Counted from the stretch's first letter, positions 1 through 8,465 are shown. The stretch: DNA of 64,000 nucleotides from Nonomuraea angiospora (GCF_014873145.1 NZ_JADBEK010000001.1:12338001-12402000); one strand, 5' to 3'. Made by a program: numbers and translations. The notes: a model not told the origin generated them from the letters alone.

Positions 1-1063
1 TCCCGCCCGCACCACCCTGACCGTCGTCGGTCACGTTGACGGTCACCTTGTCGGCGGCGTACTCGATCCGCACGGTGGCGGTCGCCCGCGGCGCGTGCTT
101 GCTCACGTTGGTCAGCGCCTCCTGGACGATCCGGAACGCGGCGAGGTCCACCGGGGCGGGCAACGGCCTCGGGTCGCCGTAGAGCAGCCAGCCGAGTCTC
201 AGCCCGGCGGCGGTGAAGGATTCGACCAGTTCGGGCAGCCGATCCAGCCCCGGGGAGGGCTCGGTCAGGAGCTCGTCGCGGCTGCCCGGACGGCGCAGCA
301 GCCCCACCGTCGTGCGCAGCTCGTCCAGCGCCTCCTTGCCGGCTTCGCGGACATGCCCCAGCGCCGTGCGGGCCTGCTCGGGTTCGCTCGCCAGCATGAA
401 CGAGGCCACCTGCGCCTGCACGTTGATCAGCGCGATGTGGTGGGCGAGCACGTCGTGCAGCTCCCGCGCGATGTGCAGCCGCTCCTCCATCACCCGGCGT
501 TCGGCCTCCTCCTCGCGCGTCTCCTCGGCCCTGCGCGCCCGCTCCTCGATGGCGGCCACGTAGGCCCGGCGGCTGCGCAGGGAGTCCCCGACGGCGGTCG
601 CCATGCCGATCGCCGCGATCGGCGCCAGCATCTCGGGCGCCAGCCACGCGCTGTCGCCGAACACGACCCTGGCCACGGCGACCACGAGCGCGGCGAGCCC
701 GCCGTAGATCCAGGCGTGCCGGCGCGGGCATCGCGAGGCCAGCGTGTACATCGCGACCGCCGACGCCAGGTCCAGCGCGCTCCGCCCGCTGTCGAGCATG
801 GCATGGGCGGTGAACCCGGTGAGCGTGACGGCGAGCACGGCGTGGGGCCATCGCCGCCGGAAGACCAGAGCGCCGCAGACGACCGCGGCCAGTGCGATGT
901 CGTACGAGGTGAGAGGCCGCATCGGGTCGTGCCACTCCGCGCCCGGCGGCGGAGGTGCGCCCGGCGCCAGCAGCGTCATCGCATACACGCACACGGCCAG
1001 GGCCGTGTCGGCCACATAGGGCCGGGAAAGGAGCTCCCGTCTCAGCCAGGTCAGCGTACGCAC
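1..1063 (-). CDS. NarL-type two-component sensor histidine kinase (3' end cut by window)
   Basis: Cytoplasmic-membrane histidine kinase that phosphorylates a NarL/FixJ-type response regulator, presumably encoded just beyond the window edge. Reading the minus strand gives a hydrophobic N-terminal region with about four membrane segments, a charged coiled linker (EERARRAEETREEE), the HisKA_3 phospho-acceptor motif ARELHDVLAHH, and the N-box EALTNVSKHA followed by DDGQGG of the ATPase domain before the sequence ends. The GTG at 1063 is the first possible start after an in-frame TGA; its purine-rich upstream sequence lies too close to be a normal RBS, so a later start or leaderless initiation is possible. 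The stimulus cannot be told. Family call is firm. Confidence 0.9.
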   Translation of the reverse strand, partial: MRTLTWLRRELLSRPYVADTALAVCVYAMTLLAPGAPPPPGAEWHDPMRPLTSYDIALAAVVCGALVFRRRWPHAVLAVTLTGFTAHAMLDSGRSALDLASAVAMYTLASRCPRRHAWIYGGLAALVVAVARVVFGDSAWLAPEMLAPIAAIGMATAVGDSLRSRRAYVAAIEERARRAEETREEEAERRVMEERLHIARELHDVLAHHIALINVQAQVASFMLASEPEQARTALGHVREAGKEALDELRTTVGLLRRPGSRDELLTEPSPGLDRLPELVESFTAAGLRLGWLLYGDPRPLPAPVDLAAFRIVQEALTNVSKHAPRATATVRIEYAADKVTVNVTDDGQGGAGG

Positions 1064-1122
1064 CTCTCAAAGGGTAGGTCTGACCTGGGCGAAGTCCCTC
1101 ATCCCCTGGTACCCATCCGCCC

Positions 1123-1138
1123 TACTGCGACCGCAGTA
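1123..1138. promoter_or_regulatory. Palindromic operator candidate 1 upstream of azoreductase
   Basis: Perfect dyad TACTGCG-AC-CGCAGTA. It shares the core ACCGCAGT with the next dyad at 1168-1181. It belongs to a three-dyad array in front of the azoreductase gene. The TACT-N8-AGTA frame resembles sites of HxlR/MarR-type redox repressors, but that comparison is from memory. Confidence 0.55.
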
Positions 1139-1158
1139 CCAAGCCGCGTGCGACCCGC

Positions 1159-1187
1159 TTGACTAATCGGACCGCAGTCCGTATTTT
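1159..1187 (+). promoter_or_regulatory. Promoter of azoreductase gene with operator in the spacer
   Basis: TTGACT (1159-1164), a 17-bp spacer and TATTTT (1182-1187) form a good sigma-70-like promoter. The spacer contains the perfect dyad CGGACC-GC-AGTCCG-like element at 1168-1181 (CGGACCGCAGTCCG, outer arms CGGAC/GTCCG). A second copy, CGGACCACGGTCCG, lies at 1201-1214 between the start point and the RBS. A repressor bound there would block polymerase directly. Confidence 0.65.
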
Positions 1188-1230
1188 CGTGGGCAGTAAT
1201 CGGACCACGGTCCGGAAAGGATGGGAAACC

Positions 1231-1854
1231 ATGAGCAGACTGCTGCACATCTCCGCCTCTCCCCGCGGGGGCGAGTCGATCTCGCTGGGCATCGCGCGGA
1301 CGTTCGTCGAGGAGTACCGCGCCGCCCGGCCCGGCGCGACGGTCGACCACCTCGACCTGTGGGACGGCACGCTCCCCGAGTTCGGCCCCGCCGCCGCGGG
1401 CGCGAAGATGACCGTGTTCGGCGGTGGCACGCCCGAGGGGGAGCAGGCACGGGCGTGGGCGGCGGCCGTGCGGACGTTCGAGCGCTTCGACTCCTACGAC
1501 CGTTACCTCTTCAGCGTGCCGATGTGGAACGGGGGCGTGCCGTACAAGCTGAAGCAGTTCATCGACGTGGTCAGCCAGCCGGCGATGGTCTTCGACGTGC
1601 ACCCGGAGACCGGCTACCGCCCCCTCCTGACCGGCAAGCGCGCCGCCGTCGTCTACACCAGCGCCGTCTGGGGTCCCGGCCTGGGGCCGGAGTTCGGCAA
1701 CGACTTCCAGTCGACGTACTTCGGCGACTGGCTCCGCTGGGCCGGCATCGCCGACGTCCAGGAGATCCGCCACCACCCCACGCTCACGGGCTCGTACGAG
1801 GCCGAACGCAAGCAGGCCGACGAACACGCCCGCCGGCTCGCCAGGACGTTCTAG
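1231..1854 (+). CDS. azoR: FMN-dependent NADH:quinone/azo reductase
   Basis: Cytosolic flavodoxin-fold enzyme of the AzoR family that uses NADH to reduce quinones and azo compounds by two electrons. The 207-residue product has the expected length. The N-terminal loop SASPRGGESIS matches the FMN-phosphate site; MWNGGVPYKLKQFID in the middle and TSAVWGPG further on match the flavin-binding loops. The ATG at 1231 is preceded by GGAAAGG about 10 nt upstream, so the in-frame extension to 1159 is unlikely. The three upstream dyads suggest induction by quinones or electrophiles. It converges on the Uma2 gene, with the two stop codons overlapping. Confidence 0.93.
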   Translation: MSRLLHISASPRGGESISLGIARTFVEEYRAARPGATVDHLDLWDGTLPEFGPAAAGAKMTVFGGGTPEGEQARAWAAAVRTFERFDSYDRYLFSVPMWNGGVPYKLKQFIDVVSQPAMVFDVHPETGYRPLLTGKRAAVVYTSAVWGPGLGPEFGNDFQSTYFGDWLRWAGIADVQEIRHHPTLTGSYEAERKQADEHARRLARTF

Positions 1855-2492
1855 CCCTGGGTCGTCGATCGCCGCCCGGTCAGCACGGCCGGGTCGAAGG
1901 ACAAGGGGAAGGGCTGGTCGAGCGAGAGGACATTGCCCGCCTTCCCCTCCGCGACGAGCTCGTAGCCCTCGCCGCTCAGGTTGAAGACCTCGACGCGGGG
2001 TGCGTCGTCGCCCTCGAGGTCGACTCGGATGAAGACTGCTATCCCTGCTGCGGCGTACTTGGGCGGCTTGATCGTGTAGTCGCGGTCCCGGCTCACCTTG
2101 CCAGGGCTGACAACCTCAGCCACGCACACGGCATCGGACGCCGGGAGCGCGACAGGGCCTTCGAGTATCGCCTTGGCACGTCCAAGAACGACGTCGGGGA
2201 TGAGGCCGTCCTCTCCGACCTTGAGGTTGCCCGCCCCGACCACCTCATAGTCCTGAGGACGCGCGTCATCCAGGATGCGGACCAGCCGACTCGCCACGAG
2301 CGCGTGGCCATAGGAGGGCAGGGGACTGACGACGAAACACCCGTCGATCAACTCGATCCGTTCCCCTGTTTCGGGCAGTTTGAGCCAGTCATCGAGCGTG
2401 TAGCCATCAGTGGTGAGCGGCAAGGCGAAAAGCCTGGCACGCCGTGGTGGCGGATGGGCAACCAGCCAACCTTCATCCGGCACAGCAGTCAT
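1851..2492 (-). CDS. Uma2 family (DUF820) PD-(D/E)xK endonuclease-like protein
   Basis: Member of the Uma2/DUF820 restriction-endonuclease-like family, common in multicopy in cyanobacteria and actinomycetes, with no firmly known role. The fold signature is visible: GERIELIDG near the N-terminus, then PDVVLGR, CVAEVVSPG and YTIKPPKYAAAGI, supplying the D, E and K of the active site. The chosen ATG at 2492 follows a GAGG/AAGG-rich stretch; a GTG at 2510 is in frame but has no RBS. No cognate antitoxin or methylase lies nearby, so it looks like a stand-alone copy. Confidence 0.88.
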   Translation of the reverse strand: MTAVPDEGWLVAHPPPRRARLFALPLTTDGYTLDDWLKLPETGERIELIDGCFVVSPLPSYGHALVASRLVRILDDARPQDYEVVGAGNLKVGEDGLIPDVVLGRAKAILEGPVALPASDAVCVAEVVSPGKVSRDRDYTIKPPKYAAAGIAVFIRVDLEGDDAPRVEVFNLSGEGYELVAEGKAGNVLSLDQPFPLSFDPAVLTGRRSTTQG

Positions 2493-2592
2493 CGCCTCAT
2501 CACCTTCCACAGATGACAGAGGGCATTTGGGTGAGCACCTTGAGTGACGGGATCACGTTACCCCCCTTTTACCGATCCCGTCAGTGGATGTC

Positions 2593-3783
2593 TCAGGAGG
2601 CGCAGGTCCAGCGGGGCCCGTCCGGGGTGTCCTCCACGAGGATCCCGCCCTCCTGCATCGCCGCCCGCACCGCGTCCGCCACGTCGTAGCGCCCCTCCTC
2701 GCGCAGCCGGGAGCGGAGCACCAGCAGGGGCTCCACCAGGGAGGGGAGGCTCTGAGAGCGGAGGCGGGCGGTCGAGGCGAGCTCGCCGAGGCGGGCGATG
2801 AGCAGCCGCATCAGCTCCCTGGCCTGGTCGACCCCGCCGGCGTCCTCCTCCGTGTCGGCCGCCCACTTGACGATCTCGGCCTCCAGGTCGAGCACCGCCT
2901 GGGCCGCCGCCACCAGGTCCGGACGGGCCAGCGCCGCCTTGAACAGCTCCTCGCACGTGTGGATCGTCTCCTCCAGCGTCACCTCGGCGGGGGCGGGGTC
3001 CGCCGGGGGCGGCGGGGTGGCGGCGCCCGTGCCGGGGCCGCCCTCGGCCAGGCGGCGCAGCTCGGCCAGGTCGGTGTGGGTGCCCGTGGGCAGGACCGTC
3101 GCGGAGCCGGGCAGGCGGACGGTCAGGCCGCCCCGGCCCGCCACCCGCACCGACTCGGTCTCGAGGTCGATCATCAGGGCGGTGTGCTCGTCGAGGCCCA
3201 GGACGGCGGTGCCGGGCGGCAGCTCGCGCTCCATGCGTGACAGCCGGCGCTCGCCCAGATAGCAGTAGCGGGTGTCGTGGGTGCCGCCCTCGGCGTTGTC
3301 GAAATGGGGGATCAGCACCGCCCGCAGCCCGAGCGGCTCCAGCAGGTCGACGCCCTCGCGCCAATGGGGGTCCGCGCCCACCTTGTAGATCTCGTAGACC
3401 GGCACGGTGGCCAGGCCCGCCGTGCAGGCGGCGGCCGAGGCCAGCACCGTCACCCCCTCGCGCGCGCGGATCCGGGCACGCAGGTCGCCGGCCACGCCCG
3501 AGCCGGCCCACCGGTCGAGCGCGTACGTCGGGCTGCCGGGACCCGAGAAGACCCAGTCGGCGCCCGTGATCCCGGCCGCCACCTCGACCTCCAGGCCGAC
3601 GCTGCGCGCGAAGTAGCGGCGGGCGCGGGCGGAGATGTCGGCGGAGTTTTCCTGGAAGGCGTAGGGAGTGTCGAGCAGCACGGCCCGCGCTCCGGCTCGC
3701 AGCGAACGCGCCGCCGCGCGGTGGATCTCGACCATGGTCGGGCTCGTCTCGCCCGACCCCATCAACACCAGCAAACCCGGCAT
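2593..3783 (-). CDS. Peptidase E/cyanophycinase-like (GAT-1 fold) protein fused to CysS/YqeB C-terminal domain
   Basis: 396-residue two-domain protein. Residues about 1-215 resemble peptidase S51 (MGSGETSPTMVEIHR start, PGSPTYALDRW, LPHFDNAEGGTHDTRY-like segment). The usual Ser nucleophile elbow GxSAG is replaced by a degenerate ASAAAC, so peptidase activity is doubtful. Residues about 285-396 match the C-terminal anticodon-binding domain of cysteinyl-tRNA synthetase, ending in the typical YDVADAVRAAMQ...VEDTPDGPRW. No synthetase catalytic domain is present. Start ATG 3783 has GAGAGGGG upstream. Substrate and role are unknown; a tRNA- or cysteine-related amidase is only a guess. Confidence 0.75.
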   Translation of the reverse strand: MPGLLVLMGSGETSPTMVEIHRAAARSLRAGARAVLLDTPYAFQENSADISARARRYFARSVGLEVEVAAGITGADWVFSGPGSPTYALDRWAGSGVAGDLRARIRAREGVTVLASAAACTAGLATVPVYEIYKVGADPHWREGVDLLEPLGLRAVLIPHFDNAEGGTHDTRYCYLGERRLSRMERELPPGTAVLGLDEHTALMIDLETESVRVAGRGGLTVRLPGSATVLPTGTHTDLAELRRLAEGGPGTGAATPPPPADPAPAEVTLEETIHTCEELFKAALARPDLVAAAQAVLDLEAEIVKWAADTEEDAGGVDQARELMRLLIARLGELASTARLRSQSLPSLVEPLLVLRSRLREEGRYDVADAVRAAMQEGGILVEDTPDGPRWTCAS

Positions 3784-3902
3784 GGCTGTCGGCCCCTCTC
3801 TCGCATGCCATCGACTACATCCGGGCCCGCCACGGCTTTCAAGAGCATCGAGACAATGCGTCTGGGACGTACTTGCATATGATTGGCAGTAAGTTGGTGG
3901 CG

Positions 3903-4358
3903 GTGACGGGAAGACACGTGATCCTGGTTGAGACGCTCATGCTACGGGTGGACACCGACAATCGCTGGTCCTACCGGCATGCCCTTACCCGGCAGCGGCG
4001 AGGGGAAAGCCCCGACGAGGCGGCCCGCCGGCTCGGCGGGGTCGAGCCCCAGGACCCTGACACCGTCGTGCACTCCACGAGCTGGCGCTACGAGCCGGAC
4101 AGCGGGGTCGTCCTGACCTATGTGGTCTGCCCGGACCCGGCGCCGTGGCTGCCCGCGGTCGAGGCGCCCGAGCTGGAGATCGCCAGGGGCCGGGCGCCCG
4201 CGACCCCGTCACCTGAGCGCGTCGCCCTGGCCAACGTGGTCGCGCACGCGGTCCGGCACCTCGGCCTCCTCATGGCCGAGGACCCCGTCGTGTCGCGCGT
4301 CCTGTCCCGCCACCCCGCGATCGCCCTCGCCCTGGAGCCGGCGGGCGCGCCGGCCTGA
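3903..4358 (+). CDS. Conserved hypothetical protein (actinobacterial, possibly Nudix-related)
   Basis: About 150 residues, soluble, unrecognised. The middle contains RRGESPDEAARRLGG, a weak echo of a Nudix box, but the canonical REUXEEXGU residues are absent. The start is uncertain: TTG 3873, ATG 3879, GTG 3903 and GTG 3918 are all in frame. A TATGAT -10-like element at 3878-3883 favours a start after it, and GGTGG precedes GTG 3903. Its last 150 nt are antisense to the tail of the convergent acyltransferase gene. Function unknown. Confidence 0.5.
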   Translation: MTGRHVILVETLMLRVDTDNRWSYRHALTRQRRGESPDEAARRLGGVEPQDPDTVVHSTSWRYEPDSGVVLTYVVCPDPAPWLPAVEAPELEIARGRAPATPSPERVALANVVAHAVRHLGLLMAEDPVVSRVLSRHPAIALALEPAGAPA

Positions 4359-5522
4359 GAGGCGGCGGCCCAGCGCCTGCATGGGCCGTTCGACGTATCT
4401 GTAGGTGAGCGCGCTGACGGCCAGCACCACGACCAGGGCCAGCGCCGCCATCATGAGCTGGTACGCCGGCTCCGCCCGCCGCAGGTCACCGGTGATCGCC
4501 ACGAAATACTTCAGCAGCGGGTGGTGCACCAGGTAGAGCGAGTAGCTGATCAGCCCGAGCCAGGTCAGCACCCTGGGCAGCCGCCGTCCCCGCAGCGCCA
4601 TCCCCGCCGCGAACGTGGCCCCGGCCAGCGCGAGCGTCGTCAGCCACACGTCTGCCCGCACCCACCACCAGCCGCCCTGGGCGGCCCACAGCGGCGCGAT
4701 CCCCACCAGCGCCGCGGCCACCGCGACCGGCCACAGCCGCCCGCGGCCCCGCTCCCACCGGTGGATGGCCGTCCCCGCGAACATCACCGCCAGCACCGCC
4801 ACCGCGAGCCACGGCACCCGGCTGCTCAGCGGCAGCAGCGCCAGCGCCATCAGCCCCAGCACGCAGGCCGCGGCCGTGCGCAGCCGCCCCCACACGACGC
4901 AGGCCAGCCCGGCCACGAACACCGCGGCGGAGACGTAGGCGGGCCACCCGCCCGTCAGCACCGCCCCCGACGCCACGAGCCCCACCACCACGGCCCCCGC
5001 CGCGAACGACACCGACAGCAGCCCGCTGCGCCCGTGCCCCCCGATCAGGAACAGCGCGGTGACCAGGAGGTAGAAGACCATCTCGTACGACAGCGTCCAC
5101 ATCGTGTCGGCCACGCCGCCCACGTTCACGACGTCGAGCAGCATGGTCGCGTGCGCCGCCACCGCGCTGGCGTCCCTGGGCACCTCCGGCCGCACCGGCA
5201 CCCACCAGGCCAGGGCCAGCACGAGAACGGTCACGCCGAGATAGAGGGGATAGAGCCGGAAGAACCGGCTGATCCAGAACTTGCGCACGTCGCCGTGGCG
5301 TTCCAGGGACGTGGGGATGATGTAGCCGCTGACCAGGAAGAACACGACGATGCCGTAGATGCCGAGGCTGAACCAGTACGGCCTGAGCTGCGGCAGGAAC
5401 CACGGCAGCAGGTGCTCGGCCACCACGGCCAGCGCGCCGATCCCCCGGAGCGCGTCCAGCCACGCGAGCCTGGCGGCGGCGGGGACGGGGGCGGTCACGG
5501 GCTGGGCGGCGACGGCGGACAC
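4209..5522 (-). CDS. Acyltransferase 3 family integral membrane O-acyltransferase
   Basis: Polytopic membrane enzyme (about 10 helices) of the acyltransferase 3/OafA family, which moves acyl groups onto glycans, lipids or natural products. N-terminal RLAWLDALRGIGALAVVAEHL and VVFFLVSGYIIPTSL are the family signature; the R of LRG and H of EHL are conserved. SLYLVHHPLLKYF and TYRYVERPMQ mark the C-terminal core. The family normally ends near YVERPM; here about 60 hydrophilic residues follow, antisense to the neighbouring gene, as if the original stop was lost. GTG 5522 has a weak GGGG RBS; GTG 5540 is an alternative. Confidence 0.85.
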   Translation of the reverse strand: MSAVAAQPVTAPVPAAARLAWLDALRGIGALAVVAEHLLPWFLPQLRPYWFSLGIYGIVVFFLVSGYIIPTSLERHGDVRKFWISRFFRLYPLYLGVTVLVLALAWWVPVRPEVPRDASAVAAHATMLLDVVNVGGVADTMWTLSYEMVFYLLVTALFLIGGHGRSGLLSVSFAAGAVVVGLVASGAVLTGGWPAYVSAAVFVAGLACVVWGRLRTAAACVLGLMALALLPLSSRVPWLAVAVLAVMFAGTAIHRWERGRGRLWPVAVAAALVGIAPLWAAQGGWWWVRADVWLTTLALAGATFAAGMALRGRRLPRVLTWLGLISYSLYLVHHPLLKYFVAITGDLRRAEPAYQLMMAALALVVVLAVSALTYRYVERPMQALGRRLSGRRARRLQGEGDRGVAGQDARHDGVLGHEEAEVPDRVRDHVGQGDALR

Positions 5523-5629
5523 CCGCCCCAACCTACCCACGAAGGCTGAAGAGATGCTGGCATCGGCGAACGTCGTGCTCGGGCATCACCGATACGCTGG
5601 TGATCCCGTGGCGAGAAGGAGGCCCCAGC

Positions 5630-6532
5630 ATGACCGTCGCCGTCCATGTCGGACCCGAGCCGGTGCCCGTGCTCATCGAGGCGGTGCGCCGGGCGGGCGG
5701 CCGGGTCGTGCCGCTGGAGGAGGCCGAGGCGATCGTCTTCTTCGGCGGCGGCCCCGACGAGCTGCGGCCGATGCTCCACGAGGGCATCCGCTGGGTGCAA
5801 CTGCCGAGCGCGGGCATCGAGCGGTTCGCCGACGCCGGGCTGATCTCCGAGCACCCGCTGTTCACCGCCGCCACCGGCTCCTACGGCCTGCCGGTGGCCG
5901 AGCACGCGGTGGCCCTGATGCTGGCGGCCGCGCGCCGGCTGTACCGGTCGGCCCGGGTCGAGTCGTGGGAGCCGAAGACGTCCAGGGAGTTCGCGGGCTC
6001 GACGGTCGCGATCGTCGGCTACGGCGGCATCGGGCGGGTGCTCATGCGGATGCTGGAGCCGTTCGGCTGCCGGGTCCTGGCGGTCACCGACAGCGGCGAG
6101 GCACCCGGCGCGGACCTCGTGCTGCCGCGCGCCCGCTACCGCGAGGTGCTGCCCGAGGCCGACTACGTGGTCGTCCTGGCGCCGGCCACGCCGGAGACCA
6201 GGGGGATGTTCGGCAAGCGGGAGTTCGAGCTCATGCGCGAGGACGCCTGGCTGGTCAACGTCGCCCGGGGCAGCCTGGTCGTGACCGACGAGCTGGTGGA
6301 CGCGCTGCGCGCCGGCCGCATCGGCGGCGCGGCGCTGGACGTCACGGACCCGGAGCCGCTGCCCGACGGGCATCCGCTGTGGAGCCTGGACAACGTGCTC
6401 ATCACGCCCCACTCGGCCAACCCGCCCTCCTCCTACTGGCGCGGCCTGACCGAGCGCGTCACCTCCAACGTGCGGCGCTTCGGCGACGGCGCCCCGCTGG
6501 AGGGCGTGGTCTCCCCGTCCGAGGGTTTCTGA
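5630..6532 (+). CDS. D-isomer-specific 2-hydroxyacid dehydrogenase
   Basis: NAD(P)-dependent oxidoreductase interconverting 2-oxoacids and 2-hydroxyacids in the cytosol. Rossmann motif VAIVGYGGIGRVL lies mid-protein, with the catalytic triad Arg in VNVARGSLV, Glu in DVTDPEPLP and His in ITPHSAN. At 300 residues it is slightly shorter than average, with a reduced N-terminal substrate domain beginning MTVAVHVGPEPV. ATG 5630 has a perfect AAGGAGG 8 nt upstream. It is transcribed alone, divergent from the acyltransferase. Substrate cannot be inferred; glyoxylate/hydroxypyruvate reductase or D-3-phosphoglycerate dehydrogenase-like are possible. Confidence 0.9.
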   Translation: MTVAVHVGPEPVPVLIEAVRRAGGRVVPLEEAEAIVFFGGGPDELRPMLHEGIRWVQLPSAGIERFADAGLISEHPLFTAATGSYGLPVAEHAVALMLAAARRLYRSARVESWEPKTSREFAGSTVAIVGYGGIGRVLMRMLEPFGCRVLAVTDSGEAPGADLVLPRARYREVLPEADYVVVLAPATPETRGMFGKREFELMREDAWLVNVARGSLVVTDELVDALRAGRIGGAALDVTDPEPLPDGHPLWSLDNVLITPHSANPPSSYWRGLTERVTSNVRRFGDGAPLEGVVSPSEGF

Positions 6533-6548
6533 GGCGCCCCCAGACGGC

Positions 6549-8465
6549 TCAGCCGAGGTTGAGGCGGGCCCCGTCGCTCAGCTCCGAGTCGTGCACCTCG
6601 AGCGCGGCCGGGGCGAGGTCCTTCGGCAGCTCGAACACCAGCGCCCCGGCGAACGACTGGCCCCCCTCGATGCGGATCGGCGTGATCTCCTTGCCGTCCT
6701 TGTCGAGCAGCTTCGTGCCGCCGTGTAACTCCTTGTCCTCGTCGACCAGCTTCTGCTGGCCCGGGTAGAGCACCCTGGCCTCCTGGCCGACGTTGCTGAC
6801 CCGCACCCCGATCTGGCACGTGCGGGTCAGCGCGGACTTCGCGGGCTTGGGGCACTTCGTGCTGGTGACGGCGAAGCGCAGCTTGCCGTCCTGCACGGGC
6901 CCGTCCTCGCCGGCCGCCGAGGGCCGCAGCACCCAGACCAGCACGACGATCAGGCCCACCACCAGCACGAACGCGATGATCAAGGCGGTCATGCAGCCCG
7001 TGAGCACGCCTCGCTTGGGCTTGGCGGGCGGGTAGCCCGGCAACGGTCCCTGGCCGGTGGCGGCGTGGTGGGGCAGCGGCCCCTGCCCGGTCTGGTGGTG
7101 GGGGACCGGCCCGGTGAGATCCGGGTGCGGCCCCCGCGGCCCCATCCCGGTCTGCGGCACGGGGCCGGTGCGCTCGGCGGGCGGCGGCTGCATCATGCCG
7201 GGTTTGGGCCCGGTCCGCTCCGCGGGCGGCGGCTGCATCATGCCGGGCCTGGGCCCCGTGCGCTCGGCAGGCGGCACCTGACCCGGCTTGGGTCCCGTGC
7301 GCTCGGCGGGCGGCGGCTGCATCATGCCGGCCTTGGGCCCGGTGCGTTCGGCGGGCGGCGGCTGCATCATGCCGGGCTTGGGGCCGGTGCGCTCGGCGGG
7401 CGGCACGTGGCTCGCCGCCCCCGGCGTGGGGCCGGTGCGTTCGGCGAGTGGCGGAGGCTGCGGGCCGCGGGGCTCGGCATGCGGGGCCCGGCCGTCGGGG
7501 CGGCGGGGCGGATGACCCGCGCCCGGCGGCCGGCCCGTGCGGTCGGGCGGCATCGGGTGCGGCGGCCGCGGCATCATCGGGAAGTCCGACGGGTTCCACG
7601 AGTTGGTCAGGTGCTTGGTGGCGGCGAGCTGCGCCGCGGGCTCGTCGGCCGCTCCCACCAGCTCCAGCAGCAGCTGCCTGGCCGCCGGCCGGCGCGCCGG
7701 GTCGGGGTGGATGGCCGCGGCCACCAGCCGGTCCAGGGGCGCGGGCAGCCCCCGCAGGTCGGGCGGCGCGCTGCGGGCCCGGGCCGCCATCACGTACGCG
7801 TCGCCCTCGCCGAACGGATGCCCGCCCAGCCCCGCGTAGGCGATCAGCGACCCCCAGGCGAACACGTCGCCCGCCGGGCTGGTGCGCCCCTCGAAGACCT
7901 GCTCGGGAGCGATCCATCCGGGAGTGCCCATCACCATGCCGGCGTTGGTGTGCCGGGAGCTGACGTGCGTCGAGCGCGCCAGCCCGAAGTCGATCACCCG
8001 GGGCCCGGCCAGCGTCAGCATCACGTTGGCCGGCTTGAGGTCGCGGTGGACCAGCCCGGCCGCGTGGATCGCGGTCAGCGCGGCGGCCACGCCGACGGCC
8101 GCGGAGTGCAGCACCGACGGCGACAGCGCGCCGTGCTCGATCAGGTGGTCCTCGAGCGAGATGCCGTCGATGTACTCGGTGACGAGGTAGAGGACGCCGC
8201 GGTCCTCGCCGTGGTCGAGCACGCGCGCCGTGCAGAACGAGGCCACCTTGCGCGCGTTGGACACCTCTTCGTGGAAGCGCGCCCGGTAGACCGGGTCGGC
8301 CGTGTAGTCGCGCCGGATCGCCTTGAGCGCCACCCGCTGCCCGTCGGCGGCCTTGGCGAGGTAGACCACGCCCATGCCGCCGGTGCCGAGACGGCTGATC
8401 AGCTCATAGGGGCCGATCGCCGGCGGATCTTCCGGCTCCAGAGGAGTGCCTGCGGAGCGCCCCAA
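6549..8465 (-). CDS. Membrane-anchored Ser/Thr protein kinase with proline-rich repeats and extracellular Ig-like domain
   Basis: PknB-type eukaryotic-like kinase. The glycine loop RLGTGGMGVVYLAK, VALK lysine, HRDLKPANVML catalytic loop, DFGLA and the APEQ segment are all intact. A ~170-residue juxtamembrane stretch carries tandem copies of PPPAERTGPKPGMMQ. Then comes one membrane helix (GCMTALIIAFVLVVGLIVVL) and a ~120-residue external domain of DUF4352/Ig-like type. It probably reads an envelope signal and phosphorylates cytosolic proteins. TTG 8465 follows GAGAGG by 9 nt; an upstream TTG 8501 lacks an RBS. It lies convergent with the dehydrogenase gene. Confidence 0.92.
   Translation of the reverse strand: MGRSAGTPLEPEDPPAIGPYELISRLGTGGMGVVYLAKAADGQRVALKAIRRDYTADPVYRARFHEEVSNARKVASFCTARVLDHGEDRGVLYLVTEYIDGISLEDHLIEHGALSPSVLHSAAVGVAAALTAIHAAGLVHRDLKPANVMLTLAGPRVIDFGLARSTHVSSRHTNAGMVMGTPGWIAPEQVFEGRTSPAGDVFAWGSLIAYAGLGGHPFGEGDAYVMAARARSAPPDLRGLPAPLDRLVAAAIHPDPARRPAARQLLLELVGAADEPAAQLAATKHLTNSWNPSDFPMMPRPPHPMPPDRTGRPPGAGHPPRRPDGRAPHAEPRGPQPPPLAERTGPTPGAASHVPPAERTGPKPGMMQPPPAERTGPKAGMMQPPPAERTGPKPGQVPPAERTGPRPGMMQPPPAERTGPKPGMMQPPPAERTGPVPQTGMGPRGPHPDLTGPVPHHQTGQGPLPHHAATGQGPLPGYPPAKPKRGVLTGCMTALIIAFVLVVGLIVVLVWVLRPSAAGEDGPVQDGKLRFAVTSTKCPKPAKSALTRTCQIGVRVSNVGQEARVLYPGQQKLVDEDKELHGGTKLLDKDGKEITPIRIEGGQSFAGALVFELPKDLAPAALEVHDSELSDGARLNLG
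7150..7450 (-). repeat. Tandem coding repeats in the kinase linker
   Basis: About seven degenerate copies of a unit coding for PPAERTGPKPGMMQP, roughly 36-51 nt each, in frame within the kinase gene. The unit GTGCGCTCGGCGGGCGGC recurs on the plus strand. Copies differ mainly by presence or absence of the GMMQ segment, so the copy number may vary between strains. Confidence 0.85.

Noticed and set aside
95..1162. 355-codon plus-strand frame
   Set aside because: Opposite strand encodes the histidine kinase with H-box and N-box; the plus frame has no domain.
7150..7450. Regular GC-rich repeats considered as a CRISPR array
   Set aside because: Repeats are adjacent, in frame and lack unique spacers; they code for a protein linker.
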